A stretch of 25,537 nt of DNA, from NCBI GenBank assembly GCA_900753715.1, contig CAAEAE010000052.1:1-25537 (forward strand), read 5' to 3'. Below the pieces are notes generated by a model. It saw only the letters and a list, made by a program, of their open reading frames with translations. It did no database searches and was not told the origin of the DNA. Positions 6,858-15,274 of this stretch are shown piece after piece. Source of the DNA: an uncultured Roseburia sp. GTDB lineage: Bacteria; Bacillota_A; Clostridia; Lachnospirales; Lachnospiraceae. How positions within the stretch are numbered: the stretch's first letter is position 1; each line of letters opens with the position of its first letter. Made by a program: the position numbers and the translations under genes.

Positions 6858-9020
6858 ATGGCAGAAAAGCAGAGAAAAAAACGCCGAAAAAAGAAAAAAC
6901 CGTTATTAAAATTTCCCCGGATGATGCAGAAAAAGCTAATCGTCATGTTTGGACTGATTGCGCTGGTGCTGTTTGGACTGATGGGACGACTGATGTATAT
7001 TGAACGCACCAGTGGCGAGAAATATGAAAAAATCGTTCTGTCCCAGCAGGAGTATGACAGTCAGACGATTCCGTATCAGCGCGGGGATATTCTCGATTCT
7101 AAGGGAACCGTGCTTGCAACGAGCATTGCGGTTTACAATGTTATCCTTGACTGTTATCAGCTTACTAGCAAAGATACGTACATTGAGCCGACCATTACCG
7201 CACTCACAAGCTGCTTTGAAGATATCACGAGCGAGGAGCTGTATACCTATGTCAGAGAGCAGCCGACGAGCCGTTACATCGTGTTGAAGAAAAGGGCTGC
7301 CTATGAGGACATTCAGCCGTTTGTGAATCTGCAGGAGGAAGTTGACGAGAAAGGGAAAAAGGTAAATCCCAATATTAAGGGTGTCTGGTTTGAAAAAGAA
7401 TACCAGAGAGAATACCCGTATAATTCACTGGCAAGCTCTGTTATCGGATTTACAACCTCCGGAAATGAGGGAATTAACGGTCTGGAAAATTATTACAATG
7501 ACACGTTAAACGGCGTAGACGGACGTGAATACGGCTATTTGAATTCTGACAATAATTTTGAAAAGACTATCAAGCCGGCACAAAATGGAAGTAATATTGT
7601 AACTACGATTGACGCAAATATTCAGGCAATCGCAGAGAAGAAAATCAAAGAATGGAATGAGGCATACCGCAACACCTACATCGATGGAAAAGAGGGTGCC
7701 TCGAATATCAGTGTCATCATCATGGACCCGGATAATGGAAATATACTTGCGATGGCAAATTATCCGGACTACGATTTGAACAATCCGAGGGATTTGTCGG
7801 CGTATTACACCGAGGAAGCCATCGACGCGATGAACGATGATGAAAAACTTGATATTTTAAATAAATTATGGCAGAACTACTGTGTTACTTATACGTATGA
7901 GCCGGGTTCTACCGCAAAGGCATTTACCATTGCATCAGGTCTTGAAACCGGAACGCTCTATGACGGAGAGACATTCTACTGTGATGGCTCAGAGATGTTT
8001 CCGGGAGACGTGCGTGTCCGCTGTACCGCATATTACAGAGGTGGACACGGGGTAGAGACGCTTGAGAAGGCACTGATGGATTCCTGCAACGATGCATTGA
8101 TGCAGATGTCCTACGTAATCGGAGCTGATAACTTTATCAAGTACCAGCAGATATTTGGTTTCGGACAAAAGACGAACATCGACCTGCCAGGCGAGACGCG
8201 TACCGATTCCCTGATTTATACGAAAGATACAATGACAAAACTTTCACTTGCCACAAACTCATTTGGACAGAACTTTAACTGCACCATGATTCAGATGGCG
8301 TCTGCTTTCTGTTCCCTGGTGAATGGCGGATATCTTTATCAGCCACGTCTGGTGCAGAAGATTACCGATGAAAATGGAAACACGATTGAAGATATCACAC
8401 CGACGCTTTTGCGTGAGACGGTTTCGGAGTCGACAAGCGAGCTGCTTCGTAAGTATATGCAGTCCGTTGTTTCGGAAGGTACTGCAAAGGCGGCAAAGGT
8501 AGACGGATATTCGCTGGGTGGTAAAACCGGAACGGCACAGAAGATTAATTCCGATGGACAGCGAGACGATACCAACTATGTATTATCTTTCATCGGATTT
8601 GCGCCGGTGGAAAAGCCGGAGCTGGTCATTTACTGTCTGGTCGACGAACCAAACGCCGAGGAGCAGGCACACAGTACCTTTGCACAGAACATTGTGCGTG
8701 AAATTTTAGAGGAGGTACTTCCGTATATGAACGTTTACCGCGATGAAGAGTCGACCGGAATCAATGCCGGGCTTGATGTTACCGGAAATAATGTAGAGGA
8801 AACATCTGTTGCCGACATCGCAAACGGAACCATTACCGGGAATCTTTCGGATGACGAAGGAACTTTTTCTGTTCCGGTTACGACAGATGACGGACAGGCG
8901 GCCGGAGACGACAACACATCGGGAGACGCCGGAACGACCGGAGAGAACCAGACGGCAGGAGATGCTGGAACAACGGATGACAATCAGACGTCGGGAGACG
9001 GCGCAGCACAGACACAATAA
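6858..9020 (+). CDS. Class B penicillin-binding protein (FtsI/PBP2-type transpeptidase) with a long low-complexity tail
   Basis: A 720-residue monofunctional transpeptidase that cross-links septal peptidoglycan as partner of a SEDS polymerase. A lysine/arginine-rich N-terminus precedes one transmembrane segment (about 25-45), a PBP dimerisation domain starting YQRGDILDSKGTVLA, and a transpeptidase domain with active-site EPGSTAK (Ser about 351), SCN (about 409) and KTGTAQ (about 555). The last ~85 residues are a repetitive, acidic Gly/Asp/Thr/Ser tail with degenerate GDAGTT and NQT(A/S)GD units and no PASTA domain. ATG 6858 follows AGGAG by 4 bases, 7 bases after the ftsL stop; an upstream in-frame ATG at 6828 would overlap ftsL and has no ribosome-binding site. 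A terminator-like hairpin follows the stop. Confidence 0.94.
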   Translation: MAEKQRKKRRKKKKPLLKFPRMMQKKLIVMFGLIALVLFGLMGRLMYIERTSGEKYEKIVLSQQEYDSQTIPYQRGDILDSKGTVLATSIAVYNVILDCYQLTSKDTYIEPTITALTSCFEDITSEELYTYVREQPTSRYIVLKKRAAYEDIQPFVNLQEEVDEKGKKVNPNIKGVWFEKEYQREYPYNSLASSVIGFTTSGNEGINGLENYYNDTLNGVDGREYGYLNSDNNFEKTIKPAQNGSNIVTTIDANIQAIAEKKIKEWNEAYRNTYIDGKEGASNISVIIMDPDNGNILAMANYPDYDLNNPRDLSAYYTEEAIDAMNDDEKLDILNKLWQNYCVTYTYEPGSTAKAFTIASGLETGTLYDGETFYCDGSEMFPGDVRVRCTAYYRGGHGVETLEKALMDSCNDALMQMSYVIGADNFIKYQQIFGFGQKTNIDLPGETRTDSLIYTKDTMTKLSLATNSFGQNFNCTMIQMASAFCSLVNGGYLYQPRLVQKITDENGNTIEDITPTLLRETVSESTSELLRKYMQSVVSEGTAKAAKVDGYSLGGKTGTAQKINSDGQRDDTNYVLSFIGFAPVEKPELVIYCLVDEPNAEEQAHSTFAQNIVREILEEVLPYMNVYRDEESTGINAGLDVTGNNVEETSVADIANGTITGNLSDDEGTFSVPVTTDDGQAAGDDNTSGDAGTTGENQTAGDAGTTDDNQTSGDGAAQTQ

Positions 9021-9026
9021 AAACAT

Positions 9027-9078
9027 AACCTCACAGAAACCGGAATAGGATAATATGAAGGATTCTGTGAGGTTTTTT
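9027..9078 (+). promoter_or_regulatory. Hairpin with U run spanning the start of the second PBP gene
   Basis: AACCTCACAGAA (9027-9038) pairs perfectly with TTCTGTGAGGTT (9063-9074), followed by T up to 9078 (six T in all, 9073-9078). The 24-base loop holds the AGGA ribosome-binding site (9047-9050) and the ATG (9055). It has the form of an intrinsic terminator for the first PBP gene, but its downstream arm and U run are codons 3-8 of the next gene. It may act as an attenuator or translational control element. The structure is seen; the role is inferred. Confidence 0.55.
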
Positions 9079-10797
9079 ATGTCTTTCTGGAGAAGTAAAA
9101 CCTTTAATCGAAAAAAAATCATGATTATATTTTTTGCGATTTTCTTTGTACTGCTGTTTCTGATGGGGCGTCTCGTGTACCTGATGGTGTTCTGCTCCGA
9201 ATATTATGGACAGAAGGCAAAAGACTTGCATGAAAGAGAACGTGATATCAAGGCAGCGCGCGGAAAAATTATAGATGCGACAGGAACAGTGCTTGCCACG
9301 AACCAGTCTGTCTGTACGATATCTGTCATACACAGCCAGATTGAGGATTCGGAGGCGGTGATTGCGGCACTTGTGAAGGAATTGGGGCTTACCGAGGAGG
9401 AGATTCGCAAACGTGTGGAGAAGAACAGCTCGATTGAGCGTGTAAAGACCAATGTTCCGAAAGAAGTGGGGGATGCCATCCGCGCATACGGGCTTTCGGG
9501 AATCAAGGTGGATGAGGACTATAAGCGCTATTACCCGTTTGATACGCTTGCCTCTACGGTACTTGGCTTTACGGGGGCAGATAACCAGGGCATCGTAGGA
9601 CTTGAGGTAAAATATGACAGCTACTTACAGGGAACTGCTGGAAAGATTTTAACCCTTACGGATGCGAGGGGCGTGGAGATTGAAAATGCCGGGGAAACGC
9701 GTCTTGAACCGGTAAATGGAAATGATCTGTATATTTCTCTGGACTATAATATCCAGCTTTACTGCGAGCAGGCAGCAGAAAAGGCATACTTAAAGAAAAA
9801 CGCAGACAGTGTCTCCATCGTGGTTATGAATCCGCAGAACGGGGAAATTCTTGCAATGGTAAATTACCCGGAATTTAATCTCAATGACCCGTTTACCTTA
9901 AATGTCGAAACGGAGGGACTCACCGCAGAAGAAAAACAGAACCTGTTAAATCAGATGTGGCGCAATCCCTGCATCAGCGATACCTATGAGCCGGGCTCGA
10001 CCTTTAAGATTATCACGGCGGCCGCGGCACTCGAGGAGGGCGTCGTGCACGTGAGCGATCAGTTCTACTGCCCCGGCTATAAAATCGTGGAGGACCGCAA
10101 GATTCGCTGTGCAAGAACCTCAGGGCACGGGGCGGAGACATTTGAAACCGGGATTATGAATTCGTGCAACCCGGTTTTCATCGAGCTTGGCGAGCGGTTA
10201 GGAGTGGATAACTATTTTAAATATCTAAAGCAGTTCGGACTTTTGACAAAGACGAACATCGACCTTCCGGGTGAGGCGGCTACCATCATGCATCAGAAGG
10301 AAAATGTGGGGCCGGTGGAACTTGCAACCATGTCTTTCGGGCAGTCCTTTCAGATTACGCCGATTCAGCTTTTGACGACCGTTTCTTCTATCATAAACGG
10401 CGGAACGAGAGTGACGCCGCACTTTGGGGTGGAAGTGCGGGATGAGGCGGGAAATCTGGTGGAGACACTCACCTATGATACTTATGAGGGTGTGTGCAGT
10501 ACAGAGACATCCGAAACGATGCAGTATCTTTTGGAAAAAGTGGTATCGGAGGGCGGCGGAAAAAACGGGCAGGTGGAAGGCTTTTCCATCGGTGGAAAAA
10601 CGGCAACCTCCCAGACACTTCCGAGAAGTGACCACAAATATATTTCTTCTTTTCTTGGGTTTTACCCGGCGGATGACCCAAAGGTGCTAGCCATCGCAAT
10701 CATAAGAAACCCACAGGGAACCTATTACGGGGGAATCATTGCGGCACCTGTAGTAAAAGAAATCTTTGAAAACATTTTACCGTACCTTGATAAATGA
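9055..10797 (+). CDS. Second class B penicillin-binding protein (FtsI/SpoVD-like) with KTA instead of KTG
   Basis: A 580-residue class B PBP without a PASTA domain. One transmembrane segment (about 23-43), a dimerisation domain beginning ARGKIIDATGTVLATNQS, then the transpeptidase domain with EPGSTFK (Ser about 314) and SCN (about 370). The third active-site box reads GGKTATSQT rather than GGKTGTAQ. It is most likely the sporulation or second division transpeptidase (SpoVD-like), judging by tandem PBP genes in the dcw cluster and the nearby sporulation genes. ATG 9055 has AGGA 4 bases upstream. The next ATG (9079) is preceded only by the hairpin U run, so 9055 is preferred, though it places start and ribosome-binding site in the hairpin loop. 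No catalytic residue is missing. Confidence 0.93.
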   Translation: MKDSVRFFMSFWRSKTFNRKKIMIIFFAIFFVLLFLMGRLVYLMVFCSEYYGQKAKDLHERERDIKAARGKIIDATGTVLATNQSVCTISVIHSQIEDSEAVIAALVKELGLTEEEIRKRVEKNSSIERVKTNVPKEVGDAIRAYGLSGIKVDEDYKRYYPFDTLASTVLGFTGADNQGIVGLEVKYDSYLQGTAGKILTLTDARGVEIENAGETRLEPVNGNDLYISLDYNIQLYCEQAAEKAYLKKNADSVSIVVMNPQNGEILAMVNYPEFNLNDPFTLNVETEGLTAEEKQNLLNQMWRNPCISDTYEPGSTFKIITAAAALEEGVVHVSDQFYCPGYKIVEDRKIRCARTSGHGAETFETGIMNSCNPVFIELGERLGVDNYFKYLKQFGLLTKTNIDLPGEAATIMHQKENVGPVELATMSFGQSFQITPIQLLTTVSSIINGGTRVTPHFGVEVRDEAGNLVETLTYDTYEGVCSTETSETMQYLLEKVVSEGGGKNGQVEGFSIGGKTATSQTLPRSDHKYISSFLGFYPADDPKVLAIAIIRNPQGTYYGGIIAAPVVKEIFENILPYLDK

Positions 10798-10815
10798 TGG
10801 AAAATAACGTATACT
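10787..10815 (+). promoter_or_regulatory. Internal dcw promoter before mraY
   Basis: TTGATA (10787-10792), a 17-base spacer, TATACT (10810-10815). The -35 overlaps the last codons of the second PBP gene, and mraY starts 69 bases further on. It allows mraY-murD-ftsW-ftsQ to be expressed independently of PmraZ. Confidence 0.7.
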
Positions 10816-10884
10816 AGACAGACGGCAGGCATTTTTATAAAATGTCTTTCACGTCATGGAAAAAAGTACGCAAGGAGTGAAATT

Positions 10885-11853
10885 ATGACATATCAAATTG
10901 TAATTCCGGTGATGATTGCCTTTGCAATCAGTGCAGTCTTAGGACCGATTGTAATCCCGTTTTTAAGGCGGCTTAAAGTGGGGCAGACGGAGCGCAAAGA
11001 GCTTGCATCCCATCTGAAGAAAAACGGAACCCCGACGATGGGAGGACTGATGATACTTGCAAGTATTATCATTACATCCCTGTTTTATGTAAAAGATTAT
11101 CCGAAAATTGTGCCGATTTTATTTATGATGGTAGGATTTGGAATTATCGGATTTTTAGATGACTACTTAAAAGTAGTACTTCGCAGATCAGACGGACTGC
11201 TCCCATGGCAGAAAATGTTGCTTCAGATTGTGGTGACGACAGTGTTTGCGGTCTATATGTGGAAATATTCCGGCATTTCATTTTCTATGCTGATTCCGTT
11301 CTCCGGCGGTAAATATCTGGATATTGGTTTCTGGGCGATTCCGCTTATGTATCTTGCAGTGATTGGAACGGTAAACGGTGTAAACTTTACGGATGGTGTG
11401 GACGGACTGGTTTCAAGCGTTACGATTATGGTTGCGACCTTCTTTTCGGTTGTCGCTATCGGCAACAATGCGGGAATTGAACCGATTACCTGTGCGGTAG
11501 CAGGTGCATTGCTTGGATTTTTATTGTTTAATGTACATCCGGCGAGCGTGTTTATGGGAGATACCGGATCGCTTGCCCTGGGCGGATTTGTAGCCGCCAC
11601 GGCCTATGTGATGCAGATGCCGTTATTTATTCTTCTGGTAGGACTGATTTATCTGGTGGAAGTCATTTCAGTTATGTTACAGGTCAGCTATTTTAAATAT
11701 ACCAAGAAAAAGACCGGTGAGGGAAAACGTATTTTCCGTATGACCCCGATTCATCATCATTTTGAATTAGGCGGCTGGTCGGAGACGAAAGTAGTAGCAG
11801 TATTTGCCATTACAACAGCGCTTCTTTGCATGATTGCACTGCTTGGCTTATAG
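10885..11853 (+). CDS. mraY: Phospho-N-acetylmuramoyl-pentapeptide-transferase
   Basis: A 322-residue integral membrane enzyme with about ten transmembrane segments. It transfers phospho-MurNAc-pentapeptide from UDP to undecaprenyl phosphate, giving lipid I. Family motifs are all present: KKNGTPTMGG, the catalytic DDYLKV pair (FLDDYLK), NGVNFTDGVDGL, NVHPASVFMGDTGSLALGG, and the histidine-rich PIHHHFELGGWSE near the C-terminus. AAGGAG sits 7 bases before the ATG. It is preceded by its own promoter and followed by murD after 21 bases. Confidence 0.98.
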   Translation: MTYQIVIPVMIAFAISAVLGPIVIPFLRRLKVGQTERKELASHLKKNGTPTMGGLMILASIIITSLFYVKDYPKIVPILFMMVGFGIIGFLDDYLKVVLRRSDGLLPWQKMLLQIVVTTVFAVYMWKYSGISFSMLIPFSGGKYLDIGFWAIPLMYLAVIGTVNGVNFTDGVDGLVSSVTIMVATFFSVVAIGNNAGIEPITCAVAGALLGFLLFNVHPASVFMGDTGSLALGGFVAATAYVMQMPLFILLVGLIYLVEVISVMLQVSYFKYTKKKTGEGKRIFRMTPIHHHFELGGWSETKVVAVFAITTALLCMIALLGL

Positions 11854-11874
11854 AAGAAAACAACAGGAAAGGGC

Positions 11875-13239
11875 ATGGTGAAGATGATGAGCAGAAAAGT
11901 TTTGGTGGTAGGTTCCGGAATCAGTGGCGTAGCTGCCACAGAGCTGTTAAAGAAACAGGGGGATGAGGTTATCTTATTTGATGGTAATCCGAAGCTTGAT
12001 GTGCAGGCACTGCGGGAGAAACATCCGGTATTTAAAGATGTGGAAATAATCCTTGGCGGATTGCCGGAAGAAAAAATGAGTGCGTTTGACCTTGTGGTCT
12101 TAAGCCCTGGCGTGCCGACGGATATTCCGATGGTATGTGCCCTGCGGGAGAAACATATTCCAATCTGGGGAGAAATCGAGCTGGCATATCAGTGTGCAAA
12201 GGGCAGTGTGATTGCAATTACCGGAACAAACGGGAAGACGACGACAACTGCACTTGTCGGACAGATTATGGAAAACTATTTTTCGGATGTGAAAGTGGTC
12301 GGAAATATCGGAATCCCGTATACCTCGGTGGCGGCAGAGACGACAGAAGAGACCGTGACCGTTGCGGAAATCAGCAGCTTCCAGTTAGAGACGATTCATG
12401 AGTTCCACCCGAAGGTATCTGCCATTTTAAACATTACGCCGGATCATTTGAACCGCCATCATACGATGGAGTGCTATATTAAGACGAAGGAACGCATTGC
12501 AGAGAACCAGACTGCGGACGACACCTGTGTACTCAACTATGAGGATGAAGTGCTGCGGGAGTTTGGAAGCCATTTAAAGACAAAGGTGTTATATTTCAGC
12601 AGCAGACAAAAATTAGAGAACGGACTTTACCTTGAGGGGGAGGACATTTTCTATCATGATGGTACGAAGGCAGTCAAAGTCATCAATGTGAACGAACTGA
12701 ATATTCTTGGAAAACATAATTATGAGAACGTGATGGCGGCCACCGGAATGGCGTTAAGTTTTGGCGTACCGCTTGAGAAGATTGTAGAGGTGCTGAAACG
12801 TTTCCAGGCTGTTGAGCATAGAATTGAATATGTCACGGAAAAACGCGGTGTGAAGTTCTACAATGATTCAAAGGGAACAAATCCGGATGCGGCAATCCAG
12901 GGAATCCGTGCCATGAACTGCCCGACTCTTTTGATTGGCGGCGGATATGACAAGGGCAATGAATATGACGAGTGGATTGAGAGCTTTGACGGCAAAGTAA
13001 AAAAACTGGTATTAATCGGGCAGACAAGAGAGAAGATTGCGGAGTGTGCAAAAAAGCATGATTTTACAGATGTAGTGTTATGCGATACTTTTGAGGAAGC
13101 GATTGATACCTGCTATGCAAATGCAGTAAGCGGAGATGCAGTGTTGTTATCGCCTGCCTGCGCAAGCTGGGGAATGTTTCCAAATTATGAGGAACGTGGA
13201 CGTATTTTTAAGGAGTATGTGCGAAACTTGGAGGAATAA
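11875..13239 (+). CDS. murD: UDP-N-acetylmuramoyl-L-alanine--D-glutamate ligase
   Basis: A 454-residue cytosolic Mur ligase that adds D-glutamate to UDP-MurNAc-L-Ala using ATP. An N-terminal Rossmann domain (KVLVVGSGISGVAATELL) precedes the Mur ATP-binding P-loop GTNGKTTTT (117-125), a central domain with NITPDHLNRHHTME, then NDSKGTNPDA and the C-terminal LLSPACASWGMFPNYEERG typical of MurD. AGGA is 6 bases before the chosen ATG; starts at 11884 or 11887 would shorten it by 3-4 residues. ftsW begins immediately after the stop. Confidence 0.97.
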   Translation: MVKMMSRKVLVVGSGISGVAATELLKKQGDEVILFDGNPKLDVQALREKHPVFKDVEIILGGLPEEKMSAFDLVVLSPGVPTDIPMVCALREKHIPIWGEIELAYQCAKGSVIAITGTNGKTTTTALVGQIMENYFSDVKVVGNIGIPYTSVAAETTEETVTVAEISSFQLETIHEFHPKVSAILNITPDHLNRHHTMECYIKTKERIAENQTADDTCVLNYEDEVLREFGSHLKTKVLYFSSRQKLENGLYLEGEDIFYHDGTKAVKVINVNELNILGKHNYENVMAATGMALSFGVPLEKIVEVLKRFQAVEHRIEYVTEKRGVKFYNDSKGTNPDAAIQGIRAMNCPTLLIGGGYDKGNEYDEWIESFDGKVKKLVLIGQTREKIAECAKKHDFTDVVLCDTFEEAIDTCYANAVSGDAVLLSPACASWGMFPNYEERGRIFKEYVRNLEE

Positions 13240-14334
13240 ATGGGGAAAAAACCGATTCGATATTTTGATTACAGCCTGATGATTCTTCTGCTGTTTTTAC
13301 TTGCATTCGGATTGATTATGCTTTACAGCACCAGTTCCTACTATGGGGCGACCCGTTATGATGACAGCGCTTATTACGTAAAACGTCAGATGGTGGCAGC
13401 TCTGCTTGGACTGGCTGCCATGCTTGTGATATCAAGAATTCCGTATCAATTCTGGATGAAGGTCAGCGGGTTGGCATACCTTGTGGCACTGGGACTTTGT
13501 ATTGCGGTTATTTTCCTGGGAGATGAAGCAAAGGGTTCGACGAGATGGTTCAGAATTGGACCAATCCAGTTCCAGCCATCCGAAATTGCCAAGGTAGCGG
13601 TCATTATCTTCTTTGCGACGATTATTTATAAGACGCCAAAGAAAGTTGGGGAGTTAAAGAGTCTGATAAAGATTTTACTGATTGTTATGCCAATTGTTGC
13701 TGTTGTAGCATATCAGAACTTAAGTACCGCAATCATTATCCTTGGAATCTCTGTGTGTATGTTATTTGTGGCAAGTCCCAAATACGTGCACTTTGTGGTG
13801 ATGGCACTCTTAGTCGCTGTGGTCGGTGTGGTATTTATTGCATTTGTGAGTTACCGTGCAGAGCGTATCGCGATCTGGCTTCATCCGGAGGATTATGAGA
13901 AAGGATATCAGACTTTGCAGGGACTTTATGCCATCGGTTCCGGCGGGCTGTTCGGAAAGGGTTTAGGAGAGAGTATGCAAAAACTCGGATTTATTCCGGA
14001 AGCACAGAATGATATGATTTTTTCCGTCATCTGTGAGGAACTGGGATTATTCGGGGCAGTCTGTCTGATTGTGCTTTATCTGCTGATTATCTGGCGTTTA
14101 ATGGTAATTGCAAACAATGCGGCAGATTTATACGGCGCGCTTTTGGTGGTTGGAATTATGGCACACCTGGCAATCCAGGTTGTGTTAAACATCGCAGTTG
14201 TTACAAACACGATTCCAAACACTGGTATTTCACTTCCGCTTGTCAGCTATGGTGGTACATCAATTTCCATCCTGTTAGCGGAAATGGGGCTTGCATTAAG
14301 CGTGTCAAGGGGAATTAAGCTTGAGGTTGAATAA
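13240..14334 (+). CDS. ftsW: SEDS glycosyltransferase FtsW (SpoVE-like)
   Basis: A 364-residue polytopic membrane protein (about ten segments) that polymerises lipid II into glycan strands together with a class B PBP. Conserved SEDS features: KGSTRWFRIGPIQFQPSEIAK, EAQNDMIFSVICEELG, and the C-terminal NTGISLPLVSYGGTS. The start codon directly follows the murD stop codon, with GGAGG inside the end of murD, so translation is coupled. Position after murD matches B. subtilis spoVE, but the murG and murB that follow there are absent here. Whether it serves vegetative division, sporulation or both cannot be told from sequence. Confidence 0.95.
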   Translation: MGKKPIRYFDYSLMILLLFLLAFGLIMLYSTSSYYGATRYDDSAYYVKRQMVAALLGLAAMLVISRIPYQFWMKVSGLAYLVALGLCIAVIFLGDEAKGSTRWFRIGPIQFQPSEIAKVAVIIFFATIIYKTPKKVGELKSLIKILLIVMPIVAVVAYQNLSTAIIILGISVCMLFVASPKYVHFVVMALLVAVVGVVFIAFVSYRAERIAIWLHPEDYEKGYQTLQGLYAIGSGGLFGKGLGESMQKLGFIPEAQNDMIFSVICEELGLFGAVCLIVLYLLIIWRLMVIANNAADLYGALLVVGIMAHLAIQVVLNIAVVTNTIPNTGISLPLVSYGGTSISILLAEMGLALSVSRGIKLEVE

Positions 14335-14336
14335 TT

Positions 14337-15086
14337 ATGATTAGAGAACAGAGAAAAAGAAAAAAGCGGCGCAAGATAAAACTGACCGTTTTTTTACTCT
14401 TTGTACTGGCCGCGGCGGTTTCTGTATATGTGGTGATGAACGTCTTTACCGTGGAAAAAGTTGTAGTAGAGGGAAATGAACTGTACTCGGATGAACAGAT
14501 TAAATCCCTGGTATTAAATGATGAGTATTCCTGGAATTCGCTGTATGTGGATTTGAAGTATCATTTCTTAGATGTGGGAGAGGTACCATTTGTGGATACC
14601 ATGGAGGTGTCGCTCGACGATCCGCATACACTCCGGATTTCCGTTTATGAAAAAGGAATTTTAGGATATTTATATATCAGCTCTATCGGGCAGAATGCTT
14701 ATTTTGACAAGGACGGGTTTGTGGTGGAAACATCTACGGATACCATAGAGGGTGTGCCCAAAATCAGTGGAGTGGAGTGTAACGAAGTGGTGCTTTACGA
14801 ACAGCTTCCGCTTGAAAATGGCAAGGTGTTAAAAAAACTTCTTACCCTGACGCAGACACTTAATAAATATGGGCTGCTCCCGGAAGAAATCCATTATGAC
14901 AGCAGTTTGAACCCAACCCTTACCTATGGAACAATTTCAGTTGTGCTCGGGGATGAAACCTATCTGACACAGAAGGTGGTGCGGATTTCTTCTATCTTGC
15001 CACAGCTTGCAGGATTGAACGGAACGCTTCATCTGGAAACATGGACGCCTGACACAACAGACATTATTTTTGACCGTGCGGAATAA
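14337..15086 (+). CDS. ftsQ: Cell division protein FtsQ/DivIB (POTRA domain)
   Basis: A 249-residue bitopic protein. A short, very basic cytoplasmic N-terminus precedes one transmembrane segment (about 17-37) and an extracytoplasmic POTRA domain beginning VEKVVVEGNELYSDEQIKSL, followed by the FtsQ beta domain. It scaffolds the FtsL-DivIC complex at the septum. It follows ftsW after two bases and is the last gene before the ftsZ promoter. The ribosome-binding site is weak (TGAGG in the end of ftsW), so it probably depends on translational coupling. Confidence 0.9.
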   Translation: MIREQRKRKKRRKIKLTVFLLFVLAAAVSVYVVMNVFTVEKVVVEGNELYSDEQIKSLVLNDEYSWNSLYVDLKYHFLDVGEVPFVDTMEVSLDDPHTLRISVYEKGILGYLYISSIGQNAYFDKDGFVVETSTDTIEGVPKISGVECNEVVLYEQLPLENGKVLKKLLTLTQTLNKYGLLPEEIHYDSSLNPTLTYGTISVVLGDETYLTQKVVRISSILPQLAGLNGTLHLETWTPDTTDIIFDRAE

Positions 15087-15122
15087 AAGTTCAGAAAAAT
15101 TTCGTTTTTTGAAAAAAATTAG

Positions 15123-15151
15123 TTGATTAATTAAACGAAAAATTATATTAT
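15123..15151 (+). promoter_or_regulatory. ftsZ promoter
   Basis: TTGATT (15123-15128), a 17-base spacer and TATTAT (15146-15151) lie in a very AT-rich 188-base gap between ftsQ and ftsZ. The ~110-base leader that follows contains a small GACGC-AG-GCGTC hairpin (15193-15204) and is otherwise unremarkable. Confidence 0.55.
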
Positions 15152-15274
15152 AGTGTATATGAGTTTAATTCATGATAATAGGTTTGTATGCAGACGCAGG
15201 CGTCCCTTGAGGAAGGAAGCCGGGGTGTGTTTGTAGCCGTGCAAATATAGGGAGAGAATGAAGGAGGAAGTACC

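Noticed and set aside
8706..9122. 138-codon minus-strand frame over the PBP tail and the hairpin
   Set aside because: Arises from the repetitive tail codons read backwards; no start signal or recognisable protein.
9902..9908. TGTCGAA inside the second PBP gene as a Spo0A box
   Set aside because: A single seven-base match inside a coding region is expected by chance in a window of this size.
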